A stretch of 18,990 nt of DNA from Deltaproteobacteria bacterium. GTDB lineage: Bacteria > Desulfobacterota > BSN033 > UBA1163. How positions within the stretch are numbered: the stretch's first letter is position 1; every line of letters begins with the position of its first letter. The notes under the pieces were generated by a model. That model saw only the letters and a program-made list of their open reading frames with translations. It did no database searches and was not told the origin of the DNA. This document shows, piece after piece, positions 1 through 7,728 of the stretch. Where the stretch lies: contig VGSD01000003.1 in the NCBI GenBank assembly GCA_016875155.1, positions 1 to 18,990 on the forward strand. Direction: 5' to 3'. The position numbers were made by a program, and so were the translations under genes.

Positions 1-1388
1 AATTTCAGAACACCATGATAACCCAGGCCGAAGAGGTTGCGGTCCGAGATGGAGGCAGAGCCCACCACGTTTTCGATCGAGCTATAACCGATCCCAAAAC
101 TGAGAGCTCCTGTGGGCGCCTCTTCGATCTTGATCTCAAGATTCGTTTTCTCCTCCGTGCTTCCCCGGCTGGTGGTCAACTCCACTTCCTTGAAGAAGCC
201 TGTCCGTTTCAATCGGTCTTTGCTTTTACTGAGGCCAGTGGCGCTGTAAAGCTCCTCCTCTGCTACCCGAAGTTCCCGCCGAATCACCTTGTCGCGGGTC
301 TTGGTGTTGCCCACGATCTGTATCTTCTCAAAAAAGACCTGCCTATTTTTTTCGATCTCAAAGGTCAGATGGACTAAAAGATTTTTTTCGTCGGTGGAGG
401 TGGCCGGAGAAATCTCCACATTGGCATAGCCCTGATTGGAAAAATTTTCGGTGAGCGTGTTGATTTCCCTCCGGATGGCCGAGGTGCTATAAATATCGTT
501 TCGTTTGATCTTGATGGCCTTGAAGAGATCTTCCTTTGTGGTGTGGACATCCCCCTTGAAATCGATCTCTCCGATACGATATTGAGGTCCTTCTGCAACC
601 TCGATTTCAACCAAAATCCGTTTGGAATCCTGAAGATCGATCTTCGGCTCGGAGACCTTTACTGCGAGATATCCATGGTCGATATAGTAGGCTGTCAGCA
701 TCTGGGTGTCATTTTTCAGTATATCTTCATCGAGGATGCCAGCCTTGGTGATGATGGAGAAGATATTCTTCTGTTTCGTCATCATGACCTTTTTCAGGTC
801 AGAGGATTTGATCTTCTTATTCCCTTTGAAGACGATCTTTTTAATTTTTCCCTTGACTCCCTCTTCGATCTGAAAGGTGACCATGGCCTCATTCGTCTCG
901 AGATAGTCAACTTTATGGGTCACCTTCACCCCATAATAACCTTTGGAGAAGTAAAGCCTTCGGATCTGTTCGCCATTTTCCTTCACTTTCTCGAGGTTGA
1001 GAATGGAGCGTGAGGTCAGGGTTACTTTCTCCTTGATATCATCGAGCTTCACCTTATCGTTGCCGGTGATCAGAATCTCTTTGATGGAAGGTTTCTCCAT
1101 CACAATGAAGATGATCTCTTTTCCCTTCGGAGTCGTCTTGATATCGACCTGGACATCGGAGAAGTAGCCCAAGCCAAAGACGGATCGGAGGTCTTCCCGG
1201 ACTTGGTCCGTGGAAAAGGGTCCTCCTTCACGGCTCTTCACCGCTCCCCGAACGACCCCTTCTTCAACCTTGACATTTCCAAGGACAGTAATTTTGTGGA
1301 TGACTTCCTCGGATCCTTCAGAATTCGAGAGGACAAGAAGAAAAAGGAGAAGAGCGATTCCTATGCATTTTCCGATCCTACATCCCAT
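1..1388 (-). CDS. bamA: BamA, outer-membrane protein assembly factor (5' part; runs off the window)
   Basis: BamA is the outer-membrane core of the BAM complex; its periplasmic POTRA repeats receive unfolded barrel proteins and its C-terminal barrel inserts them. The minus-strand frame is open from an ATG at 1388 to the window edge, giving 462 codons with no stop. Residues about 1-25 form a signal peptide (basic start, then a long Leu/Ile core). Five POTRA-like repeats follow at roughly 28-99, 100-178, 179-268, 269-347 and 348-423, each with the typical Gly-Asn/Gly-Asp turn after the first strand (for example ITGN at 107-110, IVGN at 358-361). The barrel starts near 425 with FGIGYSS and the NLFGLGYHG segment near 451-459. 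The rest of the barrel lies outside the window. The gene is 115 bases downstream of lolD on the same strand. In related bacteria, skp and lpx genes often follow, but those would be outside this window. Confidence 0.95.
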   Translation of the reverse strand, partial: MGCRIGKCIGIALLLFLLVLSNSEGSEEVIHKITVLGNVKVEEGVVRGAVKSREGGPFSTDQVREDLRSVFGLGYFSDVQVDIKTTPKGKEIIFIVMEKPSIKEILITGNDKVKLDDIKEKVTLTSRSILNLEKVKENGEQIRRLYFSKGYYGVKVTHKVDYLETNEAMVTFQIEEGVKGKIKKIVFKGNKKIKSSDLKKVMMTKQKNIFSIITKAGILDEDILKNDTQMLTAYYIDHGYLAVKVSEPKIDLQDSKRILVEIEVAEGPQYRIGEIDFKGDVHTTKEDLFKAIKIKRNDIYSTSAIRREINTLTENFSNQGYANVEISPATSTDEKNLLVHLTFEIEKNRQVFFEKIQIVGNTKTRDKVIRRELRVAEEELYSATGLSKSKDRLKRTGFFKEVELTTSRGSTEEKTNLEIKIEEAPTGALSFGIGYSSIENVVGSASISDRNLFGLGYHGVLK

Positions 1389-1434
1389 ATCCGTTCCTGT
1401 CGGCTCCTTTTCCGGTTTGAGTTTTAACTTCCAT
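1378..1434 (-). other. possible 18-codon leader ORF overlapping the bamA start
   Basis: An ATG at 1434 is preceded at 6-base spacing by a strong Shine-Dalgarno-like AGAAGGA. It opens an 18-codon frame whose TAG stop (1380-1378) lies just inside the bamA coding sequence in another frame. The bamA ATG at 1388 has a more distant AAGGAG. The layout would suit translational coupling of bamA to a leader peptide, but the encoded peptide resembles nothing I know and the frame could be accidental. Confidence 0.25.
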
Positions 1435-1503
1435 ATCAAATCCTTCTTCTTTTGTCTACCCCTGTTAAAAAAGAGGAGTATATTTAAAGGGAGAAAGGCT
1501 CAC

Positions 1504-2178
1504 TTAACCCATGGCTTTCCCATCGGTGAGAATGACCTGCCTGGGCATTTGGGCAGCCAGATTCGGGTTGTGCGTCACGACGATGAGTGTTATGTTCTTG
1601 ATCCGGTTCAGTTCCTGAAGAAGAGCGAAAACCGATTCCCCTGTTTTTGAATCGAGATTTCCCGTGGGTTCATCCGCCAGGAGGATTTTCGGTTCCAGGA
1701 CCAGGGCCCTGGCAACGGCTACCCTCTGCTGTTCTCCTCCGGAGAGTTCTCCCGGTTTATGGGGGAGTCGATCTTTTAAACCTACGAGGGTGAGCATGGC
1801 TTCAGCACGAAGGGCGGCCTCTTTCTTTGACGTCCCTTGGATTAGGCAGGGCATCATCGTATTCTCCAGGGCAGTGAATTCCGGCAAGAGATGATGGAAC
1901 TGGAAGACGAATCCGATCTCTTGATTACGAAACGAAGCAAGCTCTTTTTCATTTAGCGTGAAGATATCTCGTCCGCTGTAAAGCACCTTTCCAGAAGTAG
2001 GCCGGTCAAGTGTCCCAAGGATATGAAGCAAGGTTGTCTTTCCCACCCCAGAGGCACCCACAATGGCGGCCTTTTCACCTTGGGAAAAAATGAGATCAAT
2101 TCCCCTGAGGACCTCAACCTTCTTTGCTCCATTTCCAAACGATTTGAAGAGCTGCTGAACCTGAATCAATTCCTTCAC
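1504..2178 (-). CDS. lolD: LolD-type lipoprotein-releasing ABC transporter ATP-binding protein
   Basis: This is the ATPase that powers extraction of outer-membrane lipoproteins from the inner membrane by a LolC/E-type permease. The 224-residue length is normal for the family. Visible motifs are Walker [10 protein letters not shown] (41-49), the Q-loop glutamine in [12 protein letters not shown] (Q93), the ABC signature LSGGEQQ (145-151), Walker B ILLADEP (165-171) followed by the D-loop region TGNLD, and the H-loop histidine H203 in VVTHN. The start is a GTG at 2178 that overlaps the stop of the preceding gene as GTGA. An AAGGAG lies 8 bases upstream, so translational coupling is likely. Its permease is encoded two genes upstream, separated by the cyclic-nucleotide-binding protein gene. 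MacB-like export is the alternative role, but the FtsX-type partner and bamA neighbour favour Lol. Confidence 0.92.
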   Translation of the reverse strand: MKELIQVQQLFKSFGNGAKKVEVLRGIDLIFSQGEKAAIVGASGVGKTTLLHILGTLDRPTSGKVLYSGRDIFTLNEKELASFRNQEIGFVFQFHHLLPEFTALENTMMPCLIQGTSKKEAALRAEAMLTLVGLKDRLPHKPGELSGGEQQRVAVARALVLEPKILLADEPTGNLDSKTGESVFALLQELNRIKNITLIVVTHNPNLAAQMPRQVILTDGKAMG

Positions 2179-3353
2179 ACCAAGGGCTCCTTCTCCCTAT
2201 CTATCAATCCCCCGGAAAGGGCTTCTTTCATCCGGACGAGACGTTTTGAAGAGATCTCTTTCCCAACGGACTGAAAATGTGGAAACTTCTGTGCGAGGTT
2301 GTCAAAATCCCCCTTTGACAATTCCAGCAGTTCAGTAGGACAGGTCGTTTTTGCAAAAGCCATCCGGGGCGTATTGAGAACCACGCCGATCTCTCCAAAG
2401 AGATGGCCGCTTCCCAATTTTCCAAGGATCACGCGCTTTTTATGACGGTCCTGCGTGAAGATCTCAACCTCCCCGCTTTTAATCAGATAGAGGCAATGGG
2501 GAGGATCCCCTCCTTTAAAGATAGACGTTTCTTCCGGGATGTTCGTCAAACGAAACCGTTTTAAAACCTCTTCTCTGTCCGATATAGAAAGAGGTGAGAA
2601 GAGAGGGGAGAGGGCGAGCAGGTTATCCAGAACCCGTTTTTTAAAGAGATCCTCGAGCACTTCTTTCACCCGGGAGTGGTTTTGTATCATTCCCTCCAGT
2701 TCGTTTCGGGTGATCTCAAGGGTTTCGCATTCGATAAAGCTTTTGACGTCGGCATGCCTTTTCCGGTCGAGGAAGAAGCCGAACTCTCCAAAGCAATCCC
2801 CCTCTTTGAGGTTGCGGATCCATACCTCTTTCCCTTCGAAATGTTTATAGACTCCCACCTCCCCCTGACAGATCACCATCAAAGAATCTCCGGGTTCACC
2901 TTCGCGACAGAGAAAGCTCCCTTTTGGGAAGGTCCTGAATTGAACACGGTTGAGCAGGGCTTGAAGCTCTTCTTCTCTCAGATCGGAAAGCAATGGGATG
3001 CGGGGCAGGGGCCGGGAGGGTTTTGTTTCCTGGGCTCTCGCCATATAGAGTTGTGTTAATCGTTCGTTGGTATCTTTTGAAAGGGGGTCGATCCTCAAAA
3101 TCATCTTGTTCACAGAGATGGCCTGGAGCAGGAAACCCTCACTGGCGTAAGCCTCAGCCACGTGCCGGTACTCAGTGATCGCCTCCTTCTTCCTTCCCAA
3201 CCGCTCTGACAATTCAGCCATTTTCAACCGGGATCGAAGATCTTCAGGCTCCTGGTCCATATGCTTTTGAAAGGACTCCATGGCCTTTTTCCATTCTCCC
3301 CGGGAAAGAAATGAGAGCGCTTCTTCTTTATAGGAGATCCGTTCCTTATTCAT
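2175..3353 (-). CDS. TPR protein with two tandem cyclic-nucleotide-binding domains, inside the lol operon
   Basis: Function is unknown; the architecture suggests a ligand-sensing regulator or adaptor in the cytoplasm. Residues about 5-108 are helical with TPR-like periodicity (two to three repeats). CNB domain 1 spans about 118-240 and CNB domain 2 about 246-365. Each carries a phosphate-binding-cassette-like segment: FGE at 188-190 with R199 in domain 1, and [14 protein letters not shown] at 319-332 with R330 in domain 2. Domain 2 keeps the FGE...PR pattern that binds the cyclic phosphate in PKA/CAP-type domains; domain 1 has Lys in place of the Pro. The 27 residues after domain 2 leave no room for a helix-turn-helix, so it is not a CRP-like transcription factor. 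No signal peptide or membrane segment is seen. The ATG at 3353 overlaps the lolC stop by 8 bases and the gene ends overlapping lolD by 4. Domain assignment is firm; ligand and role are not. Confidence 0.85.
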   Translation of the reverse strand: MNKERISYKEEALSFLSRGEWKKAMESFQKHMDQEPEDLRSRLKMAELSERLGRKKEAITEYRHVAEAYASEGFLLQAISVNKMILRIDPLSKDTNERLTQLYMARAQETKPSRPLPRIPLLSDLREEELQALLNRVQFRTFPKGSFLCREGEPGDSLMVICQGEVGVYKHFEGKEVWIRNLKEGDCFGEFGFFLDRKRHADVKSFIECETLEITRNELEGMIQNHSRVKEVLEDLFKKRVLDNLLALSPLFSPLSISDREEVLKRFRLTNIPEETSIFKGGDPPHCLYLIKSGEVEIFTQDRHKKRVILGKLGSGHLFGEIGVVLNTPRMAFAKTTCPTELLELSKGDFDNLAQKFPHFQSVGKEISSKRLVRMKEALSGGLIDREKEPLV

Positions 3354-4617
3354 ACCGCAATGCCTCAGCCGGGTCGAGTTTTGAAGCCCTCCAGGAGGGA
3401 TAGAGGGTGGCCAGCAGACTGATCAGGATGGCGGTGATGACGATCAGCGATACATCGAGTGGATTGACCTGTGAGGGAAATTTATCGATATAATAGACAT
3501 CCCTCGCAAGAATTTTGAATCCAAAAGAGTTCTCCAGGAAATCGATGATCTTCTCCAAATTGAATGCGATGAGCAGTCCTGCGATGGTTCCCAGGATCGT
3601 TCCAAAGAAGCCGATCACACCTCCCTCGATGACGAAGATCCTGAGGATGGATTTTGAAGGCGCGCCCATCGATTTCAGAATGGCGACATCCTTATTTTTC
3701 TCCATGACCACCATGATGAGCGTGGAGATGATGTTGAAGGCGGCCACCAGGACGATCAGAACGACAATGATAAACATGATAATTTTTTCCAGCTTGAGGG
3801 CGGAGAAGAGGTTGCGGTTCATCTCCATCCAGTCTTTGGTCCAGAAGGGGAACCCCATTGTTTTCCGGATCTCTCTGCCGATCTCTTTGACCTGATAGAT
3901 ATCTTCGGTCTTAATCTCGATTCCCGTGATGCGACCTTCCATTGCAAAAAACTTCTGCGCGCTTTCGAGGGAGACATAGGCCATGGTATTATCATATTCA
4001 TACATTCCGGAATAAAAGATTCCCTTGACCAGAAACCGTTTCATCTTGGGCATCATGCCCATGGGGGTCATCGTGCCCAGGGGAGAGATGACCTGAATAG
4101 GATCATTGACCGTGACGGAGAGGTGTTTGGCTAATTCCACACCGAGGATGATGCCAGGAAGGTCTTTCTCCTTCCCTTCTTTTGCCCTGTCCCCTTTAAG
4201 ATCCTCGAGGCGGCCAGCTTTGAGATTGCGGGCCAACTCCGTCACCTTGGCCACACGGTCGGGATCGATCCCCTTGAGGACGACCCCGGAAACCCCCGAT
4301 TCCGAAGAGAGCATCACCTGGCTGAAGATGAAGGGAGCCGCCGAAATCACGCCCTTTACCCCTTCCACCTTCTGGATCGCCTCTTCGTAATGGTCCATTC
4401 CCTTTTCGCTGGCTTTGAGCACCACGATATGGGCTTGGGTTCCGAGGATCTTCTCTTTGAGGGTCTGCTGGAATCCATTCATCACGGAGAGAACGACGAT
4501 GAGGGCCATCACACCCAGCATCACGCCTGCAATCGAGATGACGGTGATGATGGAAATGAAAGTCTGTTTTCGTTTGGCCTTCAGGTATCGCAGGCCGATG
4601 AACCATTCATATCGCAT
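3346..4617 (-). CDS. lolC: LolC/LolE-type lipoprotein-releasing system permease
   Basis: Inner-membrane permease of the Lol system, working with LolD to hand lipoproteins to the periplasmic carrier. At 423 residues it has the family size and topology: TM1 at about 19-45 ending in the conserved MNGF (46-49), a large periplasmic domain at about 50-270, then three C-terminal FtsX-type membrane segments at about 279-303, 328-352 and 388-408. It closes with the family-typical [17 protein letters not shown] (407-423). Only one LolC/E-type gene is present here, so the permease may be a homodimer (the LolF arrangement), although a second copy elsewhere cannot be excluded. It starts 48 bases after lysS, and its Shine-Dalgarno (GGGGAG) is rather far from the ATG. 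Its stop overlaps the start of the cyclic-nucleotide-binding protein gene. Confidence 0.92.
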   Translation of the reverse strand: MRYEWFIGLRYLKAKRKQTFISIITVISIAGVMLGVMALIVVLSVMNGFQQTLKEKILGTQAHIVVLKASEKGMDHYEEAIQKVEGVKGVISAAPFIFSQVMLSSESGVSGVVLKGIDPDRVAKVTELARNLKAGRLEDLKGDRAKEGKEKDLPGIILGVELAKHLSVTVNDPIQVISPLGTMTPMGMMPKMKRFLVKGIFYSGMYEYDNTMAYVSLESAQKFFAMEGRITGIEIKTEDIYQVKEIGREIRKTMGFPFWTKDWMEMNRNLFSALKLEKIIMFIIVVLIVLVAAFNIISTLIMVVMEKNKDVAILKSMGAPSKSILRIFVIEGGVIGFFGTILGTIAGLLIAFNLEKIIDFLENSFGFKILARDVYYIDKFPSQVNPLDVSLIVITAILISLLATLYPSWRASKLDPAEALRYE

Positions 4618-4631
4618 AGACGCATACCAGC

Positions 4632-4664
4632 TCCCCTCTCCTCTGTGAAAGAGAGCGGAGGGGG
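4632..4664 (-). repeat. imperfect inverted repeat in the lysS-lolC gap
   Basis: On the minus strand the 48-base gap between the lysS stop and the lolC start folds as CCCCTC...GAGGGG with an inner CTCT/AGAG pairing around a small loop. No T-tract follows, so it is not a convincing terminator. The same C-rich/G-rich style of palindrome recurs at the right end of the window, suggesting a dispersed intergenic repeat. The 3' arm also supplies the only purine-rich ribosome-binding candidate for lolC. Confidence 0.4.
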
Positions 4665-4665
4665 C

Positions 4666-6147
4666 CTACTTTTCCAGCCTCAACAAAGGGAAGAAGATGA
4701 CATCCCGGATGGAAGGAGAATCCGTCAGAAGCATGACCCACCGATCGATCCCGATCCCTTCGCCCGCAGTGGGCGGCATTCCGAATTCGAGGGCGTGGAG
4801 AAAATCCTCGTCAAAAAAGAGAGAGGAATCCCCTTCCTCTGTTTTTTCCTTCAACTGCTGGAGGAAACGCTCTCTCTGATCCAGAGGATCATTGAGTTCT
4901 GAAAAACCATTGGCGATCTCCCGGCCTGCCATGAAAAGTTCAAACCGATCCACCACGTCCGGATCCTTCTCATTCCGGCGGGAGAGCGGTGAGACCTCAG
5001 TCGGGTAATGGGTGATGAAGGTGGGTTCGAGGAGATTGGGTTCCACCCGTTCCTTGAAGAGATCAGCCAGAACCCTTCCATGAGAGGTCCCTTTTTTCAG
5101 TTCCAGACCGACCCCCTTTGCGACTTCAATCGCCTTTGATGGATCCTTTAAAATCATCGGGTCGAGCTTTCCGATCTCGACGAGAGAATCCTTGAAACGC
5201 ATTCGCCTCCAGGGGGTGCTAAAATCAATCTCCTTTCCCTGATAGGCAAGACGAAGCCCTCCATGAATTTCTTTGACCATGGAGCAAAGGAGTTCTTCGG
5301 TCATCTCCATCATTTCGATATAGGTCGCATAACTCTGGTAGAATTCGAGCATGGTAAATTCCGGATTATGAAAAGTGGAGATGCCTTCGTTGCGGAAACT
5401 CCGGTTGATCTCGAAAATTCTCTCAAGCCCGCCGATGACGAGCCGTTTCAGGTAAAGCTCAGGAGCGACCCTGAGAAAGAGTTTCATGTCGAGGGTATTA
5501 TGATGTGTCCTGAAGGGTTTGGCCGTTGCTCCTCCGGGAATGGGATGGAGCATGGGGGTTTCGACCTCACAGAAGCCTCTACGGTTAAAGAATTCACGGA
5601 TCTTCTGGATGACAAGGGCACGCGTGAGAAAGACCTCTTTAACCTTCGGGTTGGCGATCAGATCGAGGTAACGCTGGCGATAACGAATCTCGATATCGGT
5701 TAAGCCATGCCACTTCTCAGGAAGGGGACGAAGCGACTTTCCGAGAAGGCAGAACTTCTGAACCTGAAGGGTGAGTTCTCCTGTTTTGGTCCGGAAAACT
5801 TTTCCTTCTAATCCGACAAAATCTCCGATATCCAATCTTTTAAAGAACCGGAAGGGTTCTTCACCGATGATCTCTTTCTGAAAATAAGCCTGTATCTTTC
5901 CATCCCGGTCCTTGACCTGAATGAAACTGGCCTTGCCAAAATTCCGGATGGCCACGATCCTTCCAGCAAGGCAGAAGCTCTCTGAAACGGATTTGAGTTC
6001 TTCTTCGGAAAGGGCGCCAAAGGCTTTCAGGATATCTCCGGAGGTATGGGTCACCTTGAAATCATTAGGATAGGGGTTTCGTCCCTCCTCCCTCAAGGCC
6101 TCCAGTTTTCGTATTCTCTGTTGGATCAATTCATTTGTCTCATCCAT
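4666..6147 (-). CDS. lysS: lysyl-tRNA synthetase, class II
   Basis: Charges tRNA-Lys with lysine using ATP, in the cytoplasm. The 493 residues match the class II LysRS length. An N-terminal OB-fold anticodon-binding domain lies at about 55-140 (LAGRIVAIRNFGKASFIQ). The class II catalytic core follows with motif 1 near 181-200 (REFFNRRGFCEVETPML), motif 2 near 244-266 (FEINRSFRNEG then the FHNPEFTMLE segment), and motif 3 near 463-490 (GEGIGIDRW, then the conserved R481 region RDVIFFPLLR). The HPIPGGATAKPF segment (201-212) is characteristic of LysRS. It is the first gene of the lysS-lolC-cnb-lolD-bamA run. The ATG at 6147 has only a weak purine stretch before it. Confidence 0.97.
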   Translation of the reverse strand: MDETNELIQQRIRKLEALREEGRNPYPNDFKVTHTSGDILKAFGALSEEELKSVSESFCLAGRIVAIRNFGKASFIQVKDRDGKIQAYFQKEIIGEEPFRFFKRLDIGDFVGLEGKVFRTKTGELTLQVQKFCLLGKSLRPLPEKWHGLTDIEIRYRQRYLDLIANPKVKEVFLTRALVIQKIREFFNRRGFCEVETPMLHPIPGGATAKPFRTHHNTLDMKLFLRVAPELYLKRLVIGGLERIFEINRSFRNEGISTFHNPEFTMLEFYQSYATYIEMMEMTEELLCSMVKEIHGGLRLAYQGKEIDFSTPWRRMRFKDSLVEIGKLDPMILKDPSKAIEVAKGVGLELKKGTSHGRVLADLFKERVEPNLLEPTFITHYPTEVSPLSRRNEKDPDVVDRFELFMAGREIANGFSELNDPLDQRERFLQQLKEKTEEGDSSLFFDEDFLHALEFGMPPTAGEGIGIDRWVMLLTDSPSIRDVIFFPLLRLEK

Positions 6148-6170
6148 CTCTGTCTATCACAGTCTCCCGA

Positions 6171-6213
6171 TTAAAAATAAATGTAAGATTAAAGGGTTAT
6201 CCCACTTATCTTA
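6171..6213 (-). terminator. stem-loop with T-rich tail between rimO and lysS
   Basis: On the minus strand, positions 6213-6184 fold into a 13-position stem (two mismatches, one G-T) with a four-base loop, starting TAAGAT and ending ATCTTA. The downstream bases 6182-6171 are T-rich (TTTATTTTTAAT). It can serve as a rimO terminator. If the promoter at 6251-6223 is real, it sits at the very 5' end of the lysS leader and could instead stabilise or attenuate that transcript. Confidence 0.4.
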
Positions 6214-6222
6214 AGATTTCCT

Positions 6223-6251
6223 AAATTAACCCATTTTCCAAATCCCGTCAA
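6223..6251 (-). promoter_or_regulatory. candidate sigma-70-type promoter for the lysS-lol-bamA operon
   Basis: On the minus strand, TTGACG (6251-6246, five of six to the -35 consensus) is separated by exactly 17 bases from TAATTT (6228-6223), a weak -10. It lies just after the rimO stop and would start transcription near 6216, leaving a leader of about 70 bases before lysS. The position is sensible but the -10 match is poor. Confidence 0.4.
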
Positions 6252-6278
6252 GGTAATAGCGGCCTTTTGTCAGGGGGT

Positions 6279-7613
6279 TCAGGGGAGAGTCTTTTTGATC
6301 TCACCGACAAGATCATAGGGCAGGGCCTGGATGATCCGGGCTTCCACCCAATCACCAGGTTGGGCTTTGCCTTTTAAAAAGACACAGCCATCAATCTCGG
6401 GGGCCTGGGTTTGAATTCTTCCTCTCAAAGAGGCTTTCTCCTGGCCCATCCCTTCGACTAGGGCCGTTACGTTGCGCCCAACCATCCTTCGATATTGTTT
6501 GAGTGAAATCTTCTTTTGAGCCTCCATCAGGATTTTCAGCCGCTCATCTTTTACCTCCTCAGGGACCGGGTTGGGAAGCCTGAAGGCAGGGGTCCCCTCT
6601 TCAGGAGAATATTTAAAAGTCCCGAGGTGATCGAACTGAACCTCTCCGACGAAACGAAGTAGGGCATTGAATTGGGTTTCGCTCTCACCTGGAAATCCTA
6701 CAATGAGGGAGGTTCGAAGGGCGATCCCTGGGATAGAGGCTCGAATCCTCTGAATAAGGTTCAGAATCTCTTGACCTTTGGATCGGCGGCCCATCCGCCT
6801 GAGCATGGCATCATCGATGTGCTGAATGGGAAGATCAAGGTATGAGCAGATCTTTTCTTCCTGTCCGATAAGTTCGAGAAGGCTCTCCGTAAAACGGGCG
6901 GGATTCGGGTAAGCATAGAGGATCCGGATCCATTGCAACCCCTCCACCTTAATTAATCCTTTAAGAAGCTGTTCAAGAGAGGTTCCATCCCGAAGGTCTT
7001 CCCCATAAGCTGTCGTATCCTGTGCGATCAGGATCAACTCCCTGACACCCTGATCCGCAAGGTTCTTTGCCTCTTTCAGAACGGAGCGAATCGTTCTGCT
7101 CCGGTAGGGTCCTCTGATCTGCGGCACGGTACAGAAGGTGCAGGTCCTGGAACATCCCTCTGCGATCTTCAGATAAGCAGTAAAGGAAGGGGTCGAGAGG
7201 ATACGAGGTGTCCGGTCATTATAGAGAAAGGTTTGCCCGGAGAGATAACTCTTTTTCTTTCCCATCTGTGCAATGAGGTGTGGGATCTTTTGAAAAGACC
7301 CTGTGCCAACGAAAAGGTCGACCTCGGGAAGCTCCTTTTCCAAAACCTTCCCATAGCGCTGGGGAAGGCAACCGGAGACGATGAGAAGGCGACAGCGGCC
7401 TTTTCTCTTATAAGGGGTGAGTTTGAGGATGGTTTCAATGGCTTCCTGTGTGGCATCTTTAATAAAGGAACAGGTGTTGACGATGATGACCTCACCCCTT
7501 GAAGGATCGGTAGTGAGGGGATGGCCCTCTTTGGCAAGAAGGCCAAGGATCACTTCGGAATCGACCAAGTTCTTCGGACACCCCAGGCTCACCAGGCAGA
7601 CCATCTCTTTCAT
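6279..7613 (-). CDS. rimO: RimO, ribosomal protein S12 methylthiotransferase
   Basis: RimO is a radical-SAM enzyme that adds a methylthio group to the conserved aspartate of ribosomal protein S12. Numbered from the upstream TTG at 7622 (447 residues), it has the N-terminal UPF0004 domain with the three cluster cysteines C15 (SLGCPKNLVDSE), C51 (VNTCSF) and C85 (SGCLPQRY). The radical-SAM motif is C157-x3-C161-x2-C164 (GCSRTCTFC), and a TRAM-type C-terminal region spans about 380-445. SLGCPKNLVDSE and the following PQIRGPYRSR favour RimO over MiaB. The start is ambiguous: a TTG at 7622 has an AGGA 5 bases upstream, but a good -10 box overlaps it. I therefore prefer the ATG at 7613, with the ATG at 7604 also matching typical homolog lengths. 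The gene is divergent from the LUD-domain gene. Confidence 0.93.
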   Translation of the reverse strand: MKEMVCLVSLGCPKNLVDSEVILGLLAKEGHPLTTDPSRGEVIIVNTCSFIKDATQEAIETILKLTPYKRKGRCRLLIVSGCLPQRYGKVLEKELPEVDLFVGTGSFQKIPHLIAQMGKKKSYLSGQTFLYNDRTPRILSTPSFTAYLKIAEGCSRTCTFCTVPQIRGPYRSRTIRSVLKEAKNLADQGVRELILIAQDTTAYGEDLRDGTSLEQLLKGLIKVEGLQWIRILYAYPNPARFTESLLELIGQEEKICSYLDLPIQHIDDAMLRRMGRRSKGQEILNLIQRIRASIPGIALRTSLIVGFPGESETQFNALLRFVGEVQFDHLGTFKYSPEEGTPAFRLPNPVPEEVKDERLKILMEAQKKISLKQYRRMVGRNVTALVEGMGQEKASLRGRIQTQAPEIDGCVFLKGKAQPGDWVEARIIQALPYDLVGEIKKTLP

Positions 7614-7621
7614 GGCTTTCA

Positions 7622-7650
7622 ATTATATCCTACCCATATTTAATGTCCAA
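7622..7650 (-). promoter_or_regulatory. candidate rimO promoter overlapping its 5' end
   Basis: On the minus strand a perfect TATAAT (7627-7622) lies 17 bases downstream of TTGGAC (7650-7645). The expected start of transcription is about 7615, immediately before the ATG at 7613. If used, the mRNA would be essentially leaderless, and the TTG at 7622 could not be the start codon. Confidence 0.5.
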
Positions 7651-7728
7651 TGTTCCTTTCAATACATCCTTGTTTTGTCCTTTGAAAAGTTGCAAAATTA
7701 GACACGAAAAAGAATAGGAGATTTTCAA

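Noticed and set aside
15..1650. Several plus-strand reading frames (for example 15-377, 543-1013, 1203-1427, 1210-1650)
   Set aside because: They run antisense to bamA and lolD, have no recognisable domains, and the minus-strand frames give clear family matches.
2175..3353. CRP/FNR-type transcription factor
   Set aside because: Two CNB domains are present but no helix-turn-helix follows the second, and only 27 residues remain.
4390..4902. 170-codon plus-strand frame across the lolC/lysS junction
   Set aside because: It is the complement of two well-supported genes and has no family resemblance.
7671..7700. Plus-strand promoter for the LUD gene (TTGTTT ... CAAAAT)
   Set aside because: The spacing is acceptable but both boxes match poorly; not strong enough to list.
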